Below are positions 34,260 to 45,123 of a stretch of 64,000 nt of DNA, in pieces. Both the position numbers and the translations under genes were made by a program. The notes under the pieces are model-generated. The model did not search any database, had not been told where the DNA came from, and saw only the letters and a program-made list of their open reading frames with translations. Numbering within the stretch: the stretch's first letter is position 1; the number at the start of each line of letters is the position of its first letter. Source of the DNA: Bradyrhizobium sp. ORS 285 (GTDB taxonomy: Bacteria; Pseudomonadota; Alphaproteobacteria; Rhizobiales; Xanthobacteraceae); assembly GCF_900176205.1 (NCBI RefSeq), contig NZ_LT859959.1, positions 5,415,001-5,479,000 on the forward strand, in the 5' to 3' direction.

Positions 34260-34847
34260 ATGACCGACATTGCGCGTCTCCGCGACTTCGTCGCCGACAC
34301 CGCACGCCTCGTCGCAACCACGACACACGAGCCCGAGCTGCTGGCCGCCCTTGCTCCCAGGCTGCAGGAACTGGTCGCGCATGACGACTGGCTGCCCGAG
34401 GCCTATGCCGTGGCCGATGGCCACCGCTACCGGCAATATCTGCTCTATGCCGATCCGCTGGAGCGTTTCTCGATCGTCAGCTTCGTCTGGGGCCCGGGCC
34501 AGGGCACGCCGGTGCACGATCATCGCGTCTGGGGCCTGGTCGGCGTGCTGCGCGGCGAGGAGACCTCGGTGAGCTATGCGCGGGGGCTGGATGGCCGCCT
34601 GCACGCAGGGCCGCCGGAGCGGCTGCGGGCTGGACAAACCGCCGCGGTGTCGCCAAGGATTGGCGACATCCACGCCATCTCCAACGGTCTGGCGGACCGC
34701 TCCTCGATCAGCATCCACGTCTATGGCGGCAATATCGGCCGCATCCGTCGCGCGGTATATGATCCGGACACCGGCGCCGCCAGAGACTTCATATCTGGAT
34801 ATTCGAATGACAGCGTCCCCAACCTCTGGCCCGACCGCAACGCTTGA
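34260..34847 (+). CDS. Cupin thiol dioxygenase, Gln-type (3-mercaptopropionate dioxygenase-like)
   Basis: A 195-residue cupin of the cysteine dioxygenase family. The iron ligands are His86 and His88 in TPVHDHRVWG and His138 in GDIHAISNG. The second-shell Ser-His-Tyr triad is seen in SISIHVYGG. The substrate-carboxylate position, Arg in true cysteine dioxygenase, is Gln59 in YRQYLLY, as in bacterial 3-mercaptopropionate dioxygenases. The product would be a sulfinate. The neighbouring multi-rhodanese gene overlaps its 3' end by 41 bases, which points to a joint role in thiol or sulfane-sulfur turnover. Confidence 0.85.
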   Translation: MTDIARLRDFVADTARLVATTTHEPELLAALAPRLQELVAHDDWLPEAYAVADGHRYRQYLLYADPLERFSIVSFVWGPGQGTPVHDHRVWGLVGVLRGEETSVSYARGLDGRLHAGPPERLRAGQTAAVSPRIGDIHAISNGLADRSSISIHVYGGNIGRIRRAVYDPDTGAARDFISGYSNDSVPNLWPDRNA

Positions 34848-36423
34848 TGATGTTGCAGTCACGACACCGACCGAGTTGCGGCGACGCTGGCGCGCTCAGG
34901 AAGAGGTGGCGCTGCTGGATGTCCGCGAGGAAGGTCCCTACTCGCTGTCTCATCCGTTCTTCGCCGTGTCGCTGCCGCTCTCCCAGATCGAGCTTCGTAT
35001 TCTCGACCTGATTCCGCGGCTGACCGCGCCGGTCGTCGTCTATGATGACGGCGAAGGCTACGCCGCGCGCGCCGTGCCGCGCATCCGCGCACTCGGCTAT
35101 ACCGATGTGAGCGTTCTCGAAGGCGGGCTGTCGGGCTATGCGCGGGTCGGCGAGGTGTTCCGCGACGTCAACGTACCGAGCAAGGCGTTCGGCGAGCTGG
35201 TCGAGGCCATCCGGCATACGCCGTCCTTATCGGCGGACGAGGCCAAGGCGCTGATCGAGCGCGAGAGCAATCTCGTGGTGCTCGACGCCCGACGCTTCGA
35301 GGAATACCGCACCATGAGCATTCCGCGCGGGGTCAGCGTGCCCGGTGGCGAGCTCGCCTTCCGGGCGCGCGAGATTGCGCCGTCGCCGGACACCACGATC
35401 ATCGTCAATTGCGCCGGTCGCACGCGCTCGATCATCGGCACGCAGTCGCTGATCAATGCGGGCTTGCGCAACAAGATCTACGCGCTGCGCAACGGCACGA
35501 TCGGCTGGACGCTCGCCGGCCACCAGGTCGAGCGCGGCAGGACTGCGCGCATGCTGGAGCGGCCGCAGGCGAGCTACGCGGCCGCGCTGGCCGATGCCAA
35601 AGCATGGGCTGAGCGGGTCGGCGTCAAGGTGCTCGATGCCGCGACCTTCGCGCGCTATCAGGCGGAGGCCGGCACGCGCACGCTGCATTGCCTCGACGTC
35701 CGCACGCCCGAGGAATACGCCGCCGGCCACCCGGACGGCTTCGCATCGGCGCCGGGCGGACAATTGGTGCAGGCGACCGACGAATGGGTCGGCGTGCGCG
35801 GCGCGCGCCTGGTGCTGTTCGACGATGACGGCGTGCGCGCGCGCATGACCGCGTCCTGGCTGAGGCAGATGGGCTGGGATGCGTCGATCATCGGCCCGGA
35901 TGTGGTCGCGCCGGCGGAGACCGAGATCCGCGCGCCGCGACGGCCCGTATTGCCCGACATCGGCACCGCCGCGATCGATGTTGCCGAGCTCGCCACCAAC
36001 AAGCATGCGTGGACGATCGTCGATCTCACCCGTAGCCCGAGCTACAAGGCGGGGCACATTGCGGGCGCGCATTTCGTGCTGGCGTCGCGCTTCGCGACGG
36101 ACCTTGCCAAGCTGCCCGGCGACGGCCCGCTGGTGCTGACGAGCAACGACGGCGACGAAGCCGCATTTGCACTGGTCGACGCGCGTCTCGCGACCCCGCG
36201 GCAGCTGCGCGTACTCACGGGCGGCAACCGGGCTTGGACGCAAGCCGGCCACGCGCTTGAAACGGATCGCCAGTCGTGGATCTCGACGCCTGACGACGTC
36301 TACAAGCGCCCCTATGAAGGCACCGACAATGCCGCCGAGGCGATGCAGGCCTATATCGACTGGGAGCTTCAGCTGGTCGCCCAGCTTGCCAACGATTCGG
36401 TCTCGAACTTCCACGTCGTGTAG
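34807..36423 (+). CDS. Four-domain rhodanese with a single catalytic Cys
   Basis: A 538-residue protein made of four rhodanese domains (about 15-115, 130-235, 275-385, 395-500) plus a helical tail. Only the second active-site loop keeps the persulfide Cys (NCAGRTRS). The corresponding sites elsewhere are YDDGEGYA (Asp), FDDDGVRA (Asp) and LTSNDGDEA (Ser). So one domain transfers sulfur, and three probably have binding or structural roles. The only good start, ATG 34807, lies inside the dioxygenase gene, which implies coupled translation. Thiosulfate or persulfide is the likely substrate class. Confidence 0.85.
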   Translation: MTASPTSGPTATLDDVAVTTPTELRRRWRAQEEVALLDVREEGPYSLSHPFFAVSLPLSQIELRILDLIPRLTAPVVVYDDGEGYAARAVPRIRALGYTDVSVLEGGLSGYARVGEVFRDVNVPSKAFGELVEAIRHTPSLSADEAKALIERESNLVVLDARRFEEYRTMSIPRGVSVPGGELAFRAREIAPSPDTTIIVNCAGRTRSIIGTQSLINAGLRNKIYALRNGTIGWTLAGHQVERGRTARMLERPQASYAAALADAKAWAERVGVKVLDAATFARYQAEAGTRTLHCLDVRTPEEYAAGHPDGFASAPGGQLVQATDEWVGVRGARLVLFDDDGVRARMTASWLRQMGWDASIIGPDVVAPAETEIRAPRRPVLPDIGTAAIDVAELATNKHAWTIVDLTRSPSYKAGHIAGAHFVLASRFATDLAKLPGDGPLVLTSNDGDEAAFALVDARLATPRQLRVLTGGNRAWTQAGHALETDRQSWISTPDDVYKRPYEGTDNAAEAMQAYIDWELQLVAQLANDSVSNFHVV

Positions 36424-36452
36424 TTCGACATGCACGTCCGCATCGGCTGGCG

Positions 36453-38815
<2,363 letters not shown>

Positions 38816-38819
<4 letters not shown>

Positions 38820-39172
38820 AGGCGCTCTGCAGCTCGTGTCAGAGCATCGGTCGTGGCGTCGATGGTCTCGTCGAGAGGCGGCAGATGCGCTTCGATCTCT
38901 TCAGCCGTTGCCAGCTCGAGCTCGATCACCCGCGCCAGTTCGGCAAGGCGCGCGGCGCCGAGGCTGGACGATGAGCCTTTCAGGACGTGGGCCGCCTTGC
39001 GGGCCCGCGGCAGATCGTCGGCCGCGAGCGCGGCCTTGATGGCGGCGAGCCCCGCAGCGGCGGCTGAGGGAAGCGCGACCAGCATTGCGCGCAGTTCGTC
39101 TGGATCGAGCGCGGCCTGCAGAAGATCGAGCTGATCCTGATCGATCAGCGGGACGGTGGCGGCGACGCTCAC
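38816..39172 (-). CDS. Hpt-domain phosphotransfer protein
   Basis: A 118-residue histidine phosphotransfer protein starting at GTG 39172. The phosphate-accepting His lies in RKAAHVLKGSSSSLGA, and four amphipathic helices surround it. GTG overlaps the preceding stop (GTGA), and its own stop overlaps the kinase ATG. It is therefore translated with both neighbours and probably links the hybrid kinase to the receiver-PP2C protein. Confidence 0.83.
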
Positions 39173-40467
39173 GTCAGCGGCCTCCCGCAGGACGAGGTCG
39201 CCGCCAGCTGCGTCGTGGCGCGATCGATCGAGCCCTGGCCGCGCTGGCGCGGCTTCCCGCGCCGATCGAGGCACACGATCGTCGTGTCGTCGGGCAACGG
39301 GCAACTATCACTCATGCCGGCCGTGGCGCAGAGCCGCTGGATGACCTCCTGCGGCGTGAGCGCGGGCTCGCAGGCATTGAGCGCCGCCTGCAGCCCATCG
39401 TCACCGACCCGGGCTCCTGTGGCATCTGGAAATTCGGAAAGCCCATCGCTGAACAGCAGCAGCAGCGAGCCGACCGGGAACTTGCGGCGCGAGGTGCGAT
39501 AGCGCACGCCGCGCTCGACCCCGAGCGGAAAGCCGCTGCTGTCACAGAGGCGCGCGCGACTGTTCGCTCCCTGGACCAGAATGGCCGGCGGCGCACCTGC
39601 GGAGGCGCATTTCAACACGCCGGCGCGATGATCCACGACCACGTACATGAAGGTCGCGAACTGTCCGACGCGCAACAAGCGGACGAGACGCTCGTTCAGC
39701 ATCGAGAGCAATGCGCCGGGATCGTCGTGCAGCCCCTTGTATTCATGGATCAGCGCATGCAGGCGAAACGTATTCAAGGCCGCATTGATGCCGTGCCCCG
39801 TGAAGTCGGCGAGAAAGATTCCGAATGCGCCATTGTTGATCGGCAGCATGCCCCAGAGATCGCCGCCGAGCTCCGAGGACGACCTGTTGTAGCTGGCGAT
39901 GCGCAGGTCTGCCGTCCGGGCCGCCCATTGCAGGGTGATGGGATCCGGCAGCAGCTCGACCTGCATGCGGCGGGCGGCTTCGAGCTCCCGCGAGATGCGC
40001 TCGCGATAGTCGCGCAAGGCGCGCAGCGAGTTCCAGCGTTCGAGATGCACCACCACCCGGGCGATCAGCTCCGACGGATTGATCGGCTTGGACAGGAAAT
40101 CGGACGCGCCCGCGGAAAACAGCTCGCCCATCTTCTTGCGGTCGACGGTGGCGGTCTGCACCAGGATCGGCGCATCGGCGAAATCGGGCTGCGCGCGGAT
40201 CTGGCGGCAGACCTCCAGGCCGCTCATATCCGGCATCTGCATGTCGAGCAGCAGCAGGTCGGGCCGAAAGCGCCGCACCTGCTCCATGGCCGACAGCCCG
40301 CCCTCGGCAAATTCGATATTGGTGAACTTCTGCGCACGCAGCACGCCGGCGACCAGACGCCGGCACAACGGATCGTCGTCGGCGATCAGGATCCTCGCAT
40401 CCGCGAGCCCTTCCGGCACGATGCGCTCGTCGACCGCGGTCTCGACGGTGTCCATGAGCGGGCTCAT
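39169..40467 (-). CDS. Response regulator fused to a PP2C/SpoIIE serine phosphatase
   Basis: A 432-residue output protein. An N-terminal receiver (about 22-145) has the phospho-acceptor Asp in LLLLDMQMPDMSG and the switch Lys in FLSKPINPSE. A coiled coil (RDYRERISRELEAARRMQ) follows. A PP2C-like SpoIIE phosphatase (about 190-405) has metal ligands in GGDLWG, ADFTGHG, FSDGLSE and PDDTTIV. It should dephosphorylate a STAS protein, most simply the one encoded at 41109-41408, when its receiver is phosphorylated. The start overlaps the previous stop. Confidence 0.9.
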   Translation of the reverse strand: MSPLMDTVETAVDERIVPEGLADARILIADDDPLCRRLVAGVLRAQKFTNIEFAEGGLSAMEQVRRFRPDLLLLDMQMPDMSGLEVCRQIRAQPDFADAPILVQTATVDRKKMGELFSAGASDFLSKPINPSELIARVVVHLERWNSLRALRDYRERISRELEAARRMQVELLPDPITLQWAARTADLRIASYNRSSSELGGDLWGMLPINNGAFGIFLADFTGHGINAALNTFRLHALIHEYKGLHDDPGALLSMLNERLVRLLRVGQFATFMYVVVDHRAGVLKCASAGAPPAILVQGANSRARLCDSSGFPLGVERGVRYRTSRRKFPVGSLLLLFSDGLSEFPDATGARVGDDGLQAALNACEPALTPQEVIQRLCATAGMSDSCPLPDDTTIVCLDRRGKPRQRGQGSIDRATTQLAATSSCGRPLT

Positions 40468-41102
40468 CGCTGAAACTCCAGCCGCACCGTCGTGCCGCCG
40501 TTCAGCACCGTCACGGCATCGGAGAAGACCTGAAGGATCTCCAGCCCCCGTCCCGACGCGCCGTCGTCGGCTGCCGGGCGGACGCTGCCGTAGTCGTAGC
40601 CGTCTCCGCTGTCGCCGATCGTGATCGCAATGCCGGTTGCAGTCCAGGCCGCGTCGAGGCGGATGATGGCGCCGCCGATCTCAGGCGAGTTCAGCCTGGT
40701 CTCGATGATCTCCTGGGCCGCGATCAGGCCATCGAGGCTGGCGCGGAGCTCGGCGTCGATCCGCAGATTGCCATGCAGGACGGCATTCATCAGCGCTTCC
40801 TGCGCCGCGCTGTGGATCCTGATCCGCAGGTCGTCGGTGAGCGGCAGCCGCGCCCGCAGCGCCTCCACGAACGTCTTCACGATCGAATGGCGATAGGCGG
40901 ACCGTGTCGTGACGATCAGGCCCAGGTGATCGCCGGCGGCCGGCTCAACGTCGCGACCAACGTTGCCGCGGTCGACGATGCCGGCTTCAAGGCACTGCCG
41001 CACGGGCGATGCGAGCGCCGCCTGCAACGTCTCCTCGGAGACGCCATCCCAGAACGACACGCACGCATCCGCGTCAACCGGCTCATCGACCGACACGCAC
41101 AT
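40464..41102 (-). CDS. RsbW-like ATP-binding (serine kinase/anti-sigma type) protein
   Basis: A 212-residue GHKL-fold ATPase. The N-box is IHSAAQEALMNAVLHGNLR, and G-boxes are IGDSGDGYDY and ASGRGLEILQVFSD. This is the pattern of anti-sigma-factor serine kinases such as RsbW and SpoIIAB, here with an extended, unrecognised N-terminus (about 1-60). In a partner switch it would phosphorylate the neighbouring STAS protein and sequester another target. It overlaps the phosphatase gene by four bases. Confidence 0.83.
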   Translation of the reverse strand: MCVSVDEPVDADACVSFWDGVSEETLQAALASPVRQCLEAGIVDRGNVGRDVEPAAGDHLGLIVTTRSAYRHSIVKTFVEALRARLPLTDDLRIRIHSAAQEALMNAVLHGNLRIDAELRASLDGLIAAQEIIETRLNSPEIGGAIIRLDAAWTATGIAITIGDSGDGYDYGSVRPAADDGASGRGLEILQVFSDAVTVLNGGTTVRLEFQR

Positions 41103-41108
41103 CGAACG

Positions 41109-41408
41109 TCACTCCTCCACCTTGAAGAGCGTGTTGAACTTGGTGACGGAGAACATGCGCTTCACCTGGCCGCTCGGCCGGCGAAGGATCAGCTCGCGAT
41201 CGCTCTTCTTGGCCTCGTCCCGCGCCAGCAGCAGCATGCCCAATCCGGCGGAGTCAATGAAATCGAGCTTCGAAAGGTCGATCACCACGGCCTTGCCGGG
41301 CGCGGCGAAAATCTCGGTGACCATCTGCTTGAAAGGAATATGGTCGGTGAAGGTGAACTCGCCGCTCATCGCAATCTGCCCGTCGGCGGTGTCGATCTGC
41401 ATCTGCAT
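41109..41408 (-). CDS. STAS-domain anti-sigma-factor antagonist
   Basis: A 99-residue single STAS domain. The phosphorylatable Ser lies in the signature LDFIDSAGLGMLLLARDEA, about residue 53. GKAVVIDLSKLDF precedes it, as in SpoIIAA/RsbV. It sits between the second receptor-like gene and the ATPase, six bases from the latter. This is one of two STAS proteins in the operon; the other, at 50642-50965, lacks the canonical DS-G motif. Confidence 0.88.
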   Translation of the reverse strand: MQMQIDTADGQIAMSGEFTFTDHIPFKQMVTEIFAAPGKAVVIDLSKLDFIDSAGLGMLLLARDEAKKSDRELILRRPSGQVKRMFSVTKFNTLFKVEE

Positions 41409-41417
41409 GAAAGCCCC

Positions 41418-42542
41418 CTAGAAGAGTTCGACCGTTCCGGTCTCGGTTGGAGCAGCGACAACCTCGCCGTGATCAACCGGCTGCCTGCCCTCGATGATCT
41501 GCGCGACGAACCGCGACCTCATTTCGCCGAGCGTGAAGCGATCGAGCATCGCCTTCACCCATTCATTGTCACTCGTCGTCTCGACGACCGGCGTATCGAG
41601 CGTCTCCGCCGTCGTCGTCTTCAACTCGTCGAGCGCCTCATCGACGACGCGCAGCGTATCCACGACATGCTCCAGCCGCTGCCGCGTCCGGTCCTGGAAC
41701 TGGATCCCGGTCACCATGCCGGCGACATCAGCCGAGATCACCTCCGCCTCCTTCATGGCCTCGCCGACCACCTCGGTGAGATTGCCGCTGCGCTGGATCA
41801 GCGCGTTCATCAGCACCTCGAGCCGATCCTTGGCCATCAGGTTCTGCGACATGTCGATGGTGGCGACGCGCTGCAAGGTCGCATGTCCATTGGCAATGCC
41901 TTCGGTGACCGCCTTCAGCTCGGCATCCATGTCGACCGACAGGCGCTGCGTCGCGCCCGACAATTCCCGCACCTCTCCGGCGACCACCCGGAAGGCAGCG
42001 CCCGCCGTGCCGGCGCGCTCCGCCTCGATCCGTGCATTGAGCGCCAGCATGTTGGTGACCTTGTTGATCTTGTTGAGCTCCTCCATGCAGCTGTCGACAC
42101 GATTGACGTTCGCGTTGAGCTCGCTCAGCGCGTAGACCATCGACATGGCGTCCTTGGACAGCAGCAGGATCTTCTCGACGACATCGCTCAAGGTTTCCTC
42201 GAGCAGGCCGGCGATACGATCGATCGCCACCGCCTCGCCATCGACCTCGATGCCCATCGCAAGCTTGCTCAGGCTCTCGACGCGCCGGGTCTGCTGGTCG
42301 GCGCACACCGCCAAACGCTGGAACTTGCCGCTCAGACTGTCCGCCTCCGTTTCGACGACGGAGGATGTCTGCTGAATCTCGCTGACCAGCGTCCTGATGA
42401 CGCGCTGCTGCACGTTGGCGAATGCGATCCAGCGACGCATCAGGTCGTCTTGCCGTTGCGGGATCTCAGGCGCGAGCGCGGGCGCCGGCTCGGGGCCAGC
42501 CGGCTCGGCCTCGGCCGCGTTGCTGCTTCTCCAACCGAACAT
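41418..42542 (-). CDS. Soluble receptor-like protein with methyl-accepting signalling segment
   Basis: A 374-residue cytoplasmic protein without membrane helices. Nearly all of it is helical. The middle (about 155-200) holds NKVTNMLALNARIEAERAG and FRVVAGEVRELS, the hairpin tip region of chemoreceptors, though degenerate relative to the classical tip. A Pro/Ala-rich N-terminus and a flexible C-terminus flank it. The last residues are GTVELF, almost the same as GSVELF near the CheD C-terminus. It may be a soluble receptor or an adaptor in the array. Confidence 0.78.
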   Translation of the reverse strand: MFGWRSSNAAEAEPAGPEPAPALAPEIPQRQDDLMRRWIAFANVQQRVIRTLVSEIQQTSSVVETEADSLSGKFQRLAVCADQQTRRVESLSKLAMGIEVDGEAVAIDRIAGLLEETLSDVVEKILLLSKDAMSMVYALSELNANVNRVDSCMEELNKINKVTNMLALNARIEAERAGTAGAAFRVVAGEVRELSGATQRLSVDMDAELKAVTEGIANGHATLQRVATIDMSQNLMAKDRLEVLMNALIQRSGNLTEVVGEAMKEAEVISADVAGMVTGIQFQDRTRQRLEHVVDTLRVVDEALDELKTTTAETLDTPVVETTSDNEWVKAMLDRFTLGEMRSRFVAQIIEGRQPVDHGEVVAAPTETGTVELF

Positions 42543-42545
42543 GAG

Positions 42546-43604
42546 CTAAACCCTGACTCCGCGCGCAGCGAGCGCTTCACACCGCTTGAGGACATGATCG
42601 ACGATCTTGCCGAGCGGCAGCTCGATCTCCACGGCGCCGTTGTCGCGCGCTGCCTTTGGCATGCCGTAAACGACGCAACTTGCCTCGTCCTGACCAATCG
42701 TCGGGGCTCCGGCCGAACGCATTTCGAGAAGGCCCATCGCGCCGTCCCGGCCCATGCCGGTGAGGATGATGCCGATCGCATTGGGGCCGGCGGCATGGGC
42801 GACCGAGCGGAACAGCACGTCCACCGAGGGCCGATGCCCAGACACCGCCGGCTCGTCATGGACGCGGCAGACGTAGTTCGCGCCGTTGCGCGCGAGCTCG
42901 AGATGGAAGCCTCCCGGTGCGATATAGACGTGCCCGGGCAGCACGCGCTCGCCGTTCTCGGCCTGCTTGACCGTCACCGCGCAGAGCTGGTTGAGCCGGC
43001 TGGCGAACGAAGCTGTGAACATCGCCGGCATGTGCTGGGTGACAACGACCGCCGGCACGTCCGACGGAAGCGCCGTCAACAGTTCCTGCAGCGCCTCCAC
43101 TCCCCCAGTCGACGCGCCGATCGCGATGATCTTCTCCGAGGAATTGTAGGTGACGCCGGGCCGCTGCACGGGCCTGACCTGCTCGCCCGACCTCGGCCGG
43201 ATATTCGCCACGGCGGCCGCCTTGACCTTGCCGATGATCTCATTGCGCAGGGCCGGCAATCCCTCGACCAGCCCGACGACTGGTTTGGCGATGCAGTCGA
43301 AGGCGCCCATTTCCAGCGCGCGTACGGCCGTATCAGCGCCCTTCTGGGTGAGCGACGAGATCATCAGCACCGGCATCGGCCGCAGCGACATGATCTTGTC
43401 GAGAAAGGCGAGGCCATCCATGCGCGGCATCTCGATGTCGAGGGTGACGACATCCGGGGTGAGACTCTTGATCATGTCGCGGGCGACGATCGGATTCGGC
43501 GCAGCCCCGACGACATCGATCGCGGGATCGCTCGACAGGATTTCGGTCAGGACCTGGCGAACGAAGGCGGAGTCGTCGACGATCAGGACACGGATGGCAG
43601 TCAT
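42546..43604 (-). CDS. cheB: Chemotaxis methylesterase/glutamine deamidase CheB
   Basis: A 352-residue response-regulator methylesterase. The receiver has phospho-acceptor Asp56 in TLDIEMPRMDG. The catalytic domain carries the triad Ser in IGASTGGVEAL, His in VTQHMP and Asp in TGMGRDGAMG. It removes methyl groups from receptor glutamates to reset sensitivity. It overlaps cheD by four bases. Confidence 0.95.
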   Translation of the reverse strand: MTAIRVLIVDDSAFVRQVLTEILSSDPAIDVVGAAPNPIVARDMIKSLTPDVVTLDIEMPRMDGLAFLDKIMSLRPMPVLMISSLTQKGADTAVRALEMGAFDCIAKPVVGLVEGLPALRNEIIGKVKAAAVANIRPRSGEQVRPVQRPGVTYNSSEKIIAIGASTGGVEALQELLTALPSDVPAVVVTQHMPAMFTASFASRLNQLCAVTVKQAENGERVLPGHVYIAPGGFHLELARNGANYVCRVHDEPAVSGHRPSVDVLFRSVAHAAGPNAIGIILTGMGRDGAMGLLEMRSAGAPTIGQDEASCVVYGMPKAARDNGAVEIELPLGKIVDHVLKRCEALAARGVRV

Positions 43605-44251
43605 GGGACTTCCTCAAACAGTTCGACCGAGCCGGCCACGGGATCGGCCTGAATTCTGGATTGGTAAGAGGACTCGTTGCGCAGCACGGCATCGCGGTCA
43701 TTGCGCGGCAGCTCCAGCATGAGCACTCTTCCGCTAACGGGAAAATAATGAACCCGGCGCGGCAGTGCGCCGCGCAGATGGCGCGCCGCGATCGGGAGAT
43801 CTTCCGTTGCCAGGTAATCCTCGACGAAGTCGGCGTTGCGGTGCCCGATCTTGGCCAGGCCGTTGAGGACGTTGGCGCCGCCGAACACCTTGATCTCGAG
43901 CCGCCCGCGCATGCCGCCACGAACCAGAACGTCGTTGATCAGGCGCTCCATCGCGACATTGCCATAGCGCATGCCGGCGGACGCGTGTCCCCAGTCACCA
44001 GAGGCTTCGGGCAGCATGAAATGGTTCATGCCACCGACCTGGACGACCGGATCTCGGATGCAGGCCGCGACGCAGGAGCCGAGGACGGTCACCAGCATCT
44101 CATCAGGCTGGTTGCTGACATAGTGCTCACCGGGCAGCACCTTGACGGCGAACGCTTCGAAACGTCGGTCGAAGTAGCGACATGGCTCCGCGGGGCCGTC
44201 ATCCTTCCTCGCTGCGTGACGCACATGATGCCACTTCGATCTCGCCCTCAT
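43601..44251 (-). CDS. cheD: Chemoreceptor glutamine deamidase CheD
   Basis: A 216-residue CheD. The catalytic Cys is in TVLGSCVAACIRDP and the His in GGMNHFMLPE, about 45 residues after the usual start. A following GNVAMERLINDVLVRGG stretch completes the fold. The N-terminus has about 25 extra basic residues, and the C-terminus is extended by about 40 residues ending VELFEEVP. CheD deamidates receptor glutamines. It overlaps cheR and cheB by four bases each. Confidence 0.92.
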   Translation of the reverse strand: MRARSKWHHVRHAARKDDGPAEPCRYFDRRFEAFAVKVLPGEHYVSNQPDEMLVTVLGSCVAACIRDPVVQVGGMNHFMLPEASGDWGHASAGMRYGNVAMERLINDVLVRGGMRGRLEIKVFGGANVLNGLAKIGHRNADFVEDYLATEDLPIAARHLRGALPRRVHYFPVSGRVLMLELPRNDRDAVLRNESSYQSRIQADPVAGSVELFEEVP

Positions 44252-45078
44252 GGTCCGACTTTCCGATAGATCGTTCTGCCGACCAGTTCGAAGCGATCAG
44301 TGATGCCAAGAAGATTCTCGGAATGACCGACGATGAGCCAGCCATCCGGCTTGGTGATGTCAGCGTAACGGTTGAACAGCCGCGTTTGCGTCGGCTTGTC
44401 GAAGTAGATGACCACGTTGCGGCAGAAGATCACGTCGAACGGTCCAGACATTGGCCAACGCTCGAGCAAATTGAGATGGGCGAACGTGATGAGATCGCAT
44501 AGTTCGTCGTTCATCACGACGTTGCCGTCCTGGACCGTCGTGAATCGATTTTTCATGGCGGCCGGTATGCCCTCCGCCCTTTCCGCGTCGTAGATTCCGC
44601 GCGCCGCGTGCGCGATCACATTGGTGTCGAGGTCGGTCGCGAGAATCTTGACGTCCCACCCAGCCAACGACTTTCCGCTGTTGTGGATCGCCATCGCGAT
44701 GCTGTAGGGCTCCTCCCCGCTCGAACAGCCCGCCGACCAGATGCGGATGCGCCGCGTGTCGCTGTTGGCCGTCATGAGCTCCGGCAGGATCACGCGCGCC
44801 AGGTGGTCAAGGTGATGCGATTCGCGAAAGAAGCTGGTGTGATTGGTCGTGACGGCGTTGATGAAGTTGCGTAGCTCGCTATCCCCGTCGCTCGTCTCCA
44901 GCAGTTTGCAATATTGGGAGAAGTTGTTCAGCCCGAGCGCGCGCAGCCGCCGGCTGAGACGACCATGAATGAACGCGCGCTTGCGCTCGCTCAGCACGAT
45001 TCCAGCCGTGTCCATCACGAGCTTGGACAACGTTCGAAAGTCTCTGTCTTGTAAGGCGAACTCTTCTTCCACCACCAT
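44248..45078 (-). CDS. cheR: Chemotaxis methyltransferase CheR
   Basis: A 276-residue methyltransferase. The N-terminal helical domain has GIVLSERKRAFIHGRLSRR. The catalytic domain starts with TTNHTSFFRESHH, has the SAM motif IRIWSAGCSSGEEPYS, and later DVIFCRNVVIYFDKPTQ and GHSENL. It adds methyl groups to receptor glutamates. It probably docks on the C-terminal DWKEF of the receptor encoded just upstream. Confidence 0.95.
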   Translation of the reverse strand: MVVEEEFALQDRDFRTLSKLVMDTAGIVLSERKRAFIHGRLSRRLRALGLNNFSQYCKLLETSDGDSELRNFINAVTTNHTSFFRESHHLDHLARVILPELMTANSDTRRIRIWSAGCSSGEEPYSIAMAIHNSGKSLAGWDVKILATDLDTNVIAHAARGIYDAERAEGIPAAMKNRFTTVQDGNVVMNDELCDLITFAHLNLLERWPMSGPFDVIFCRNVVIYFDKPTQTRLFNRYADITKPDGWLIVGHSENLLGITDRFELVGRTIYRKVGP

Positions 45079-45123
45079 CTCCCAACACCCTGAGGGGCGC
45101 CACCAGGGCGCCCCTCTTGGCGA

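Noticed and set aside
24231..36423. Interpretation as a nitrogen-fixation accessory region
   Set aside because: No nif or fix gene is present, only one imperfect sigma-54 site was found, and no NifA activator sequence (TGT-N10-ACA) was seen near it.
41418..42542. Calling the soluble receptor-like protein CheZ
   Set aside because: The helical tip motif resembles methyl-accepting signalling domains, and no CheZ catalytic Asp/Gln pattern was seen.
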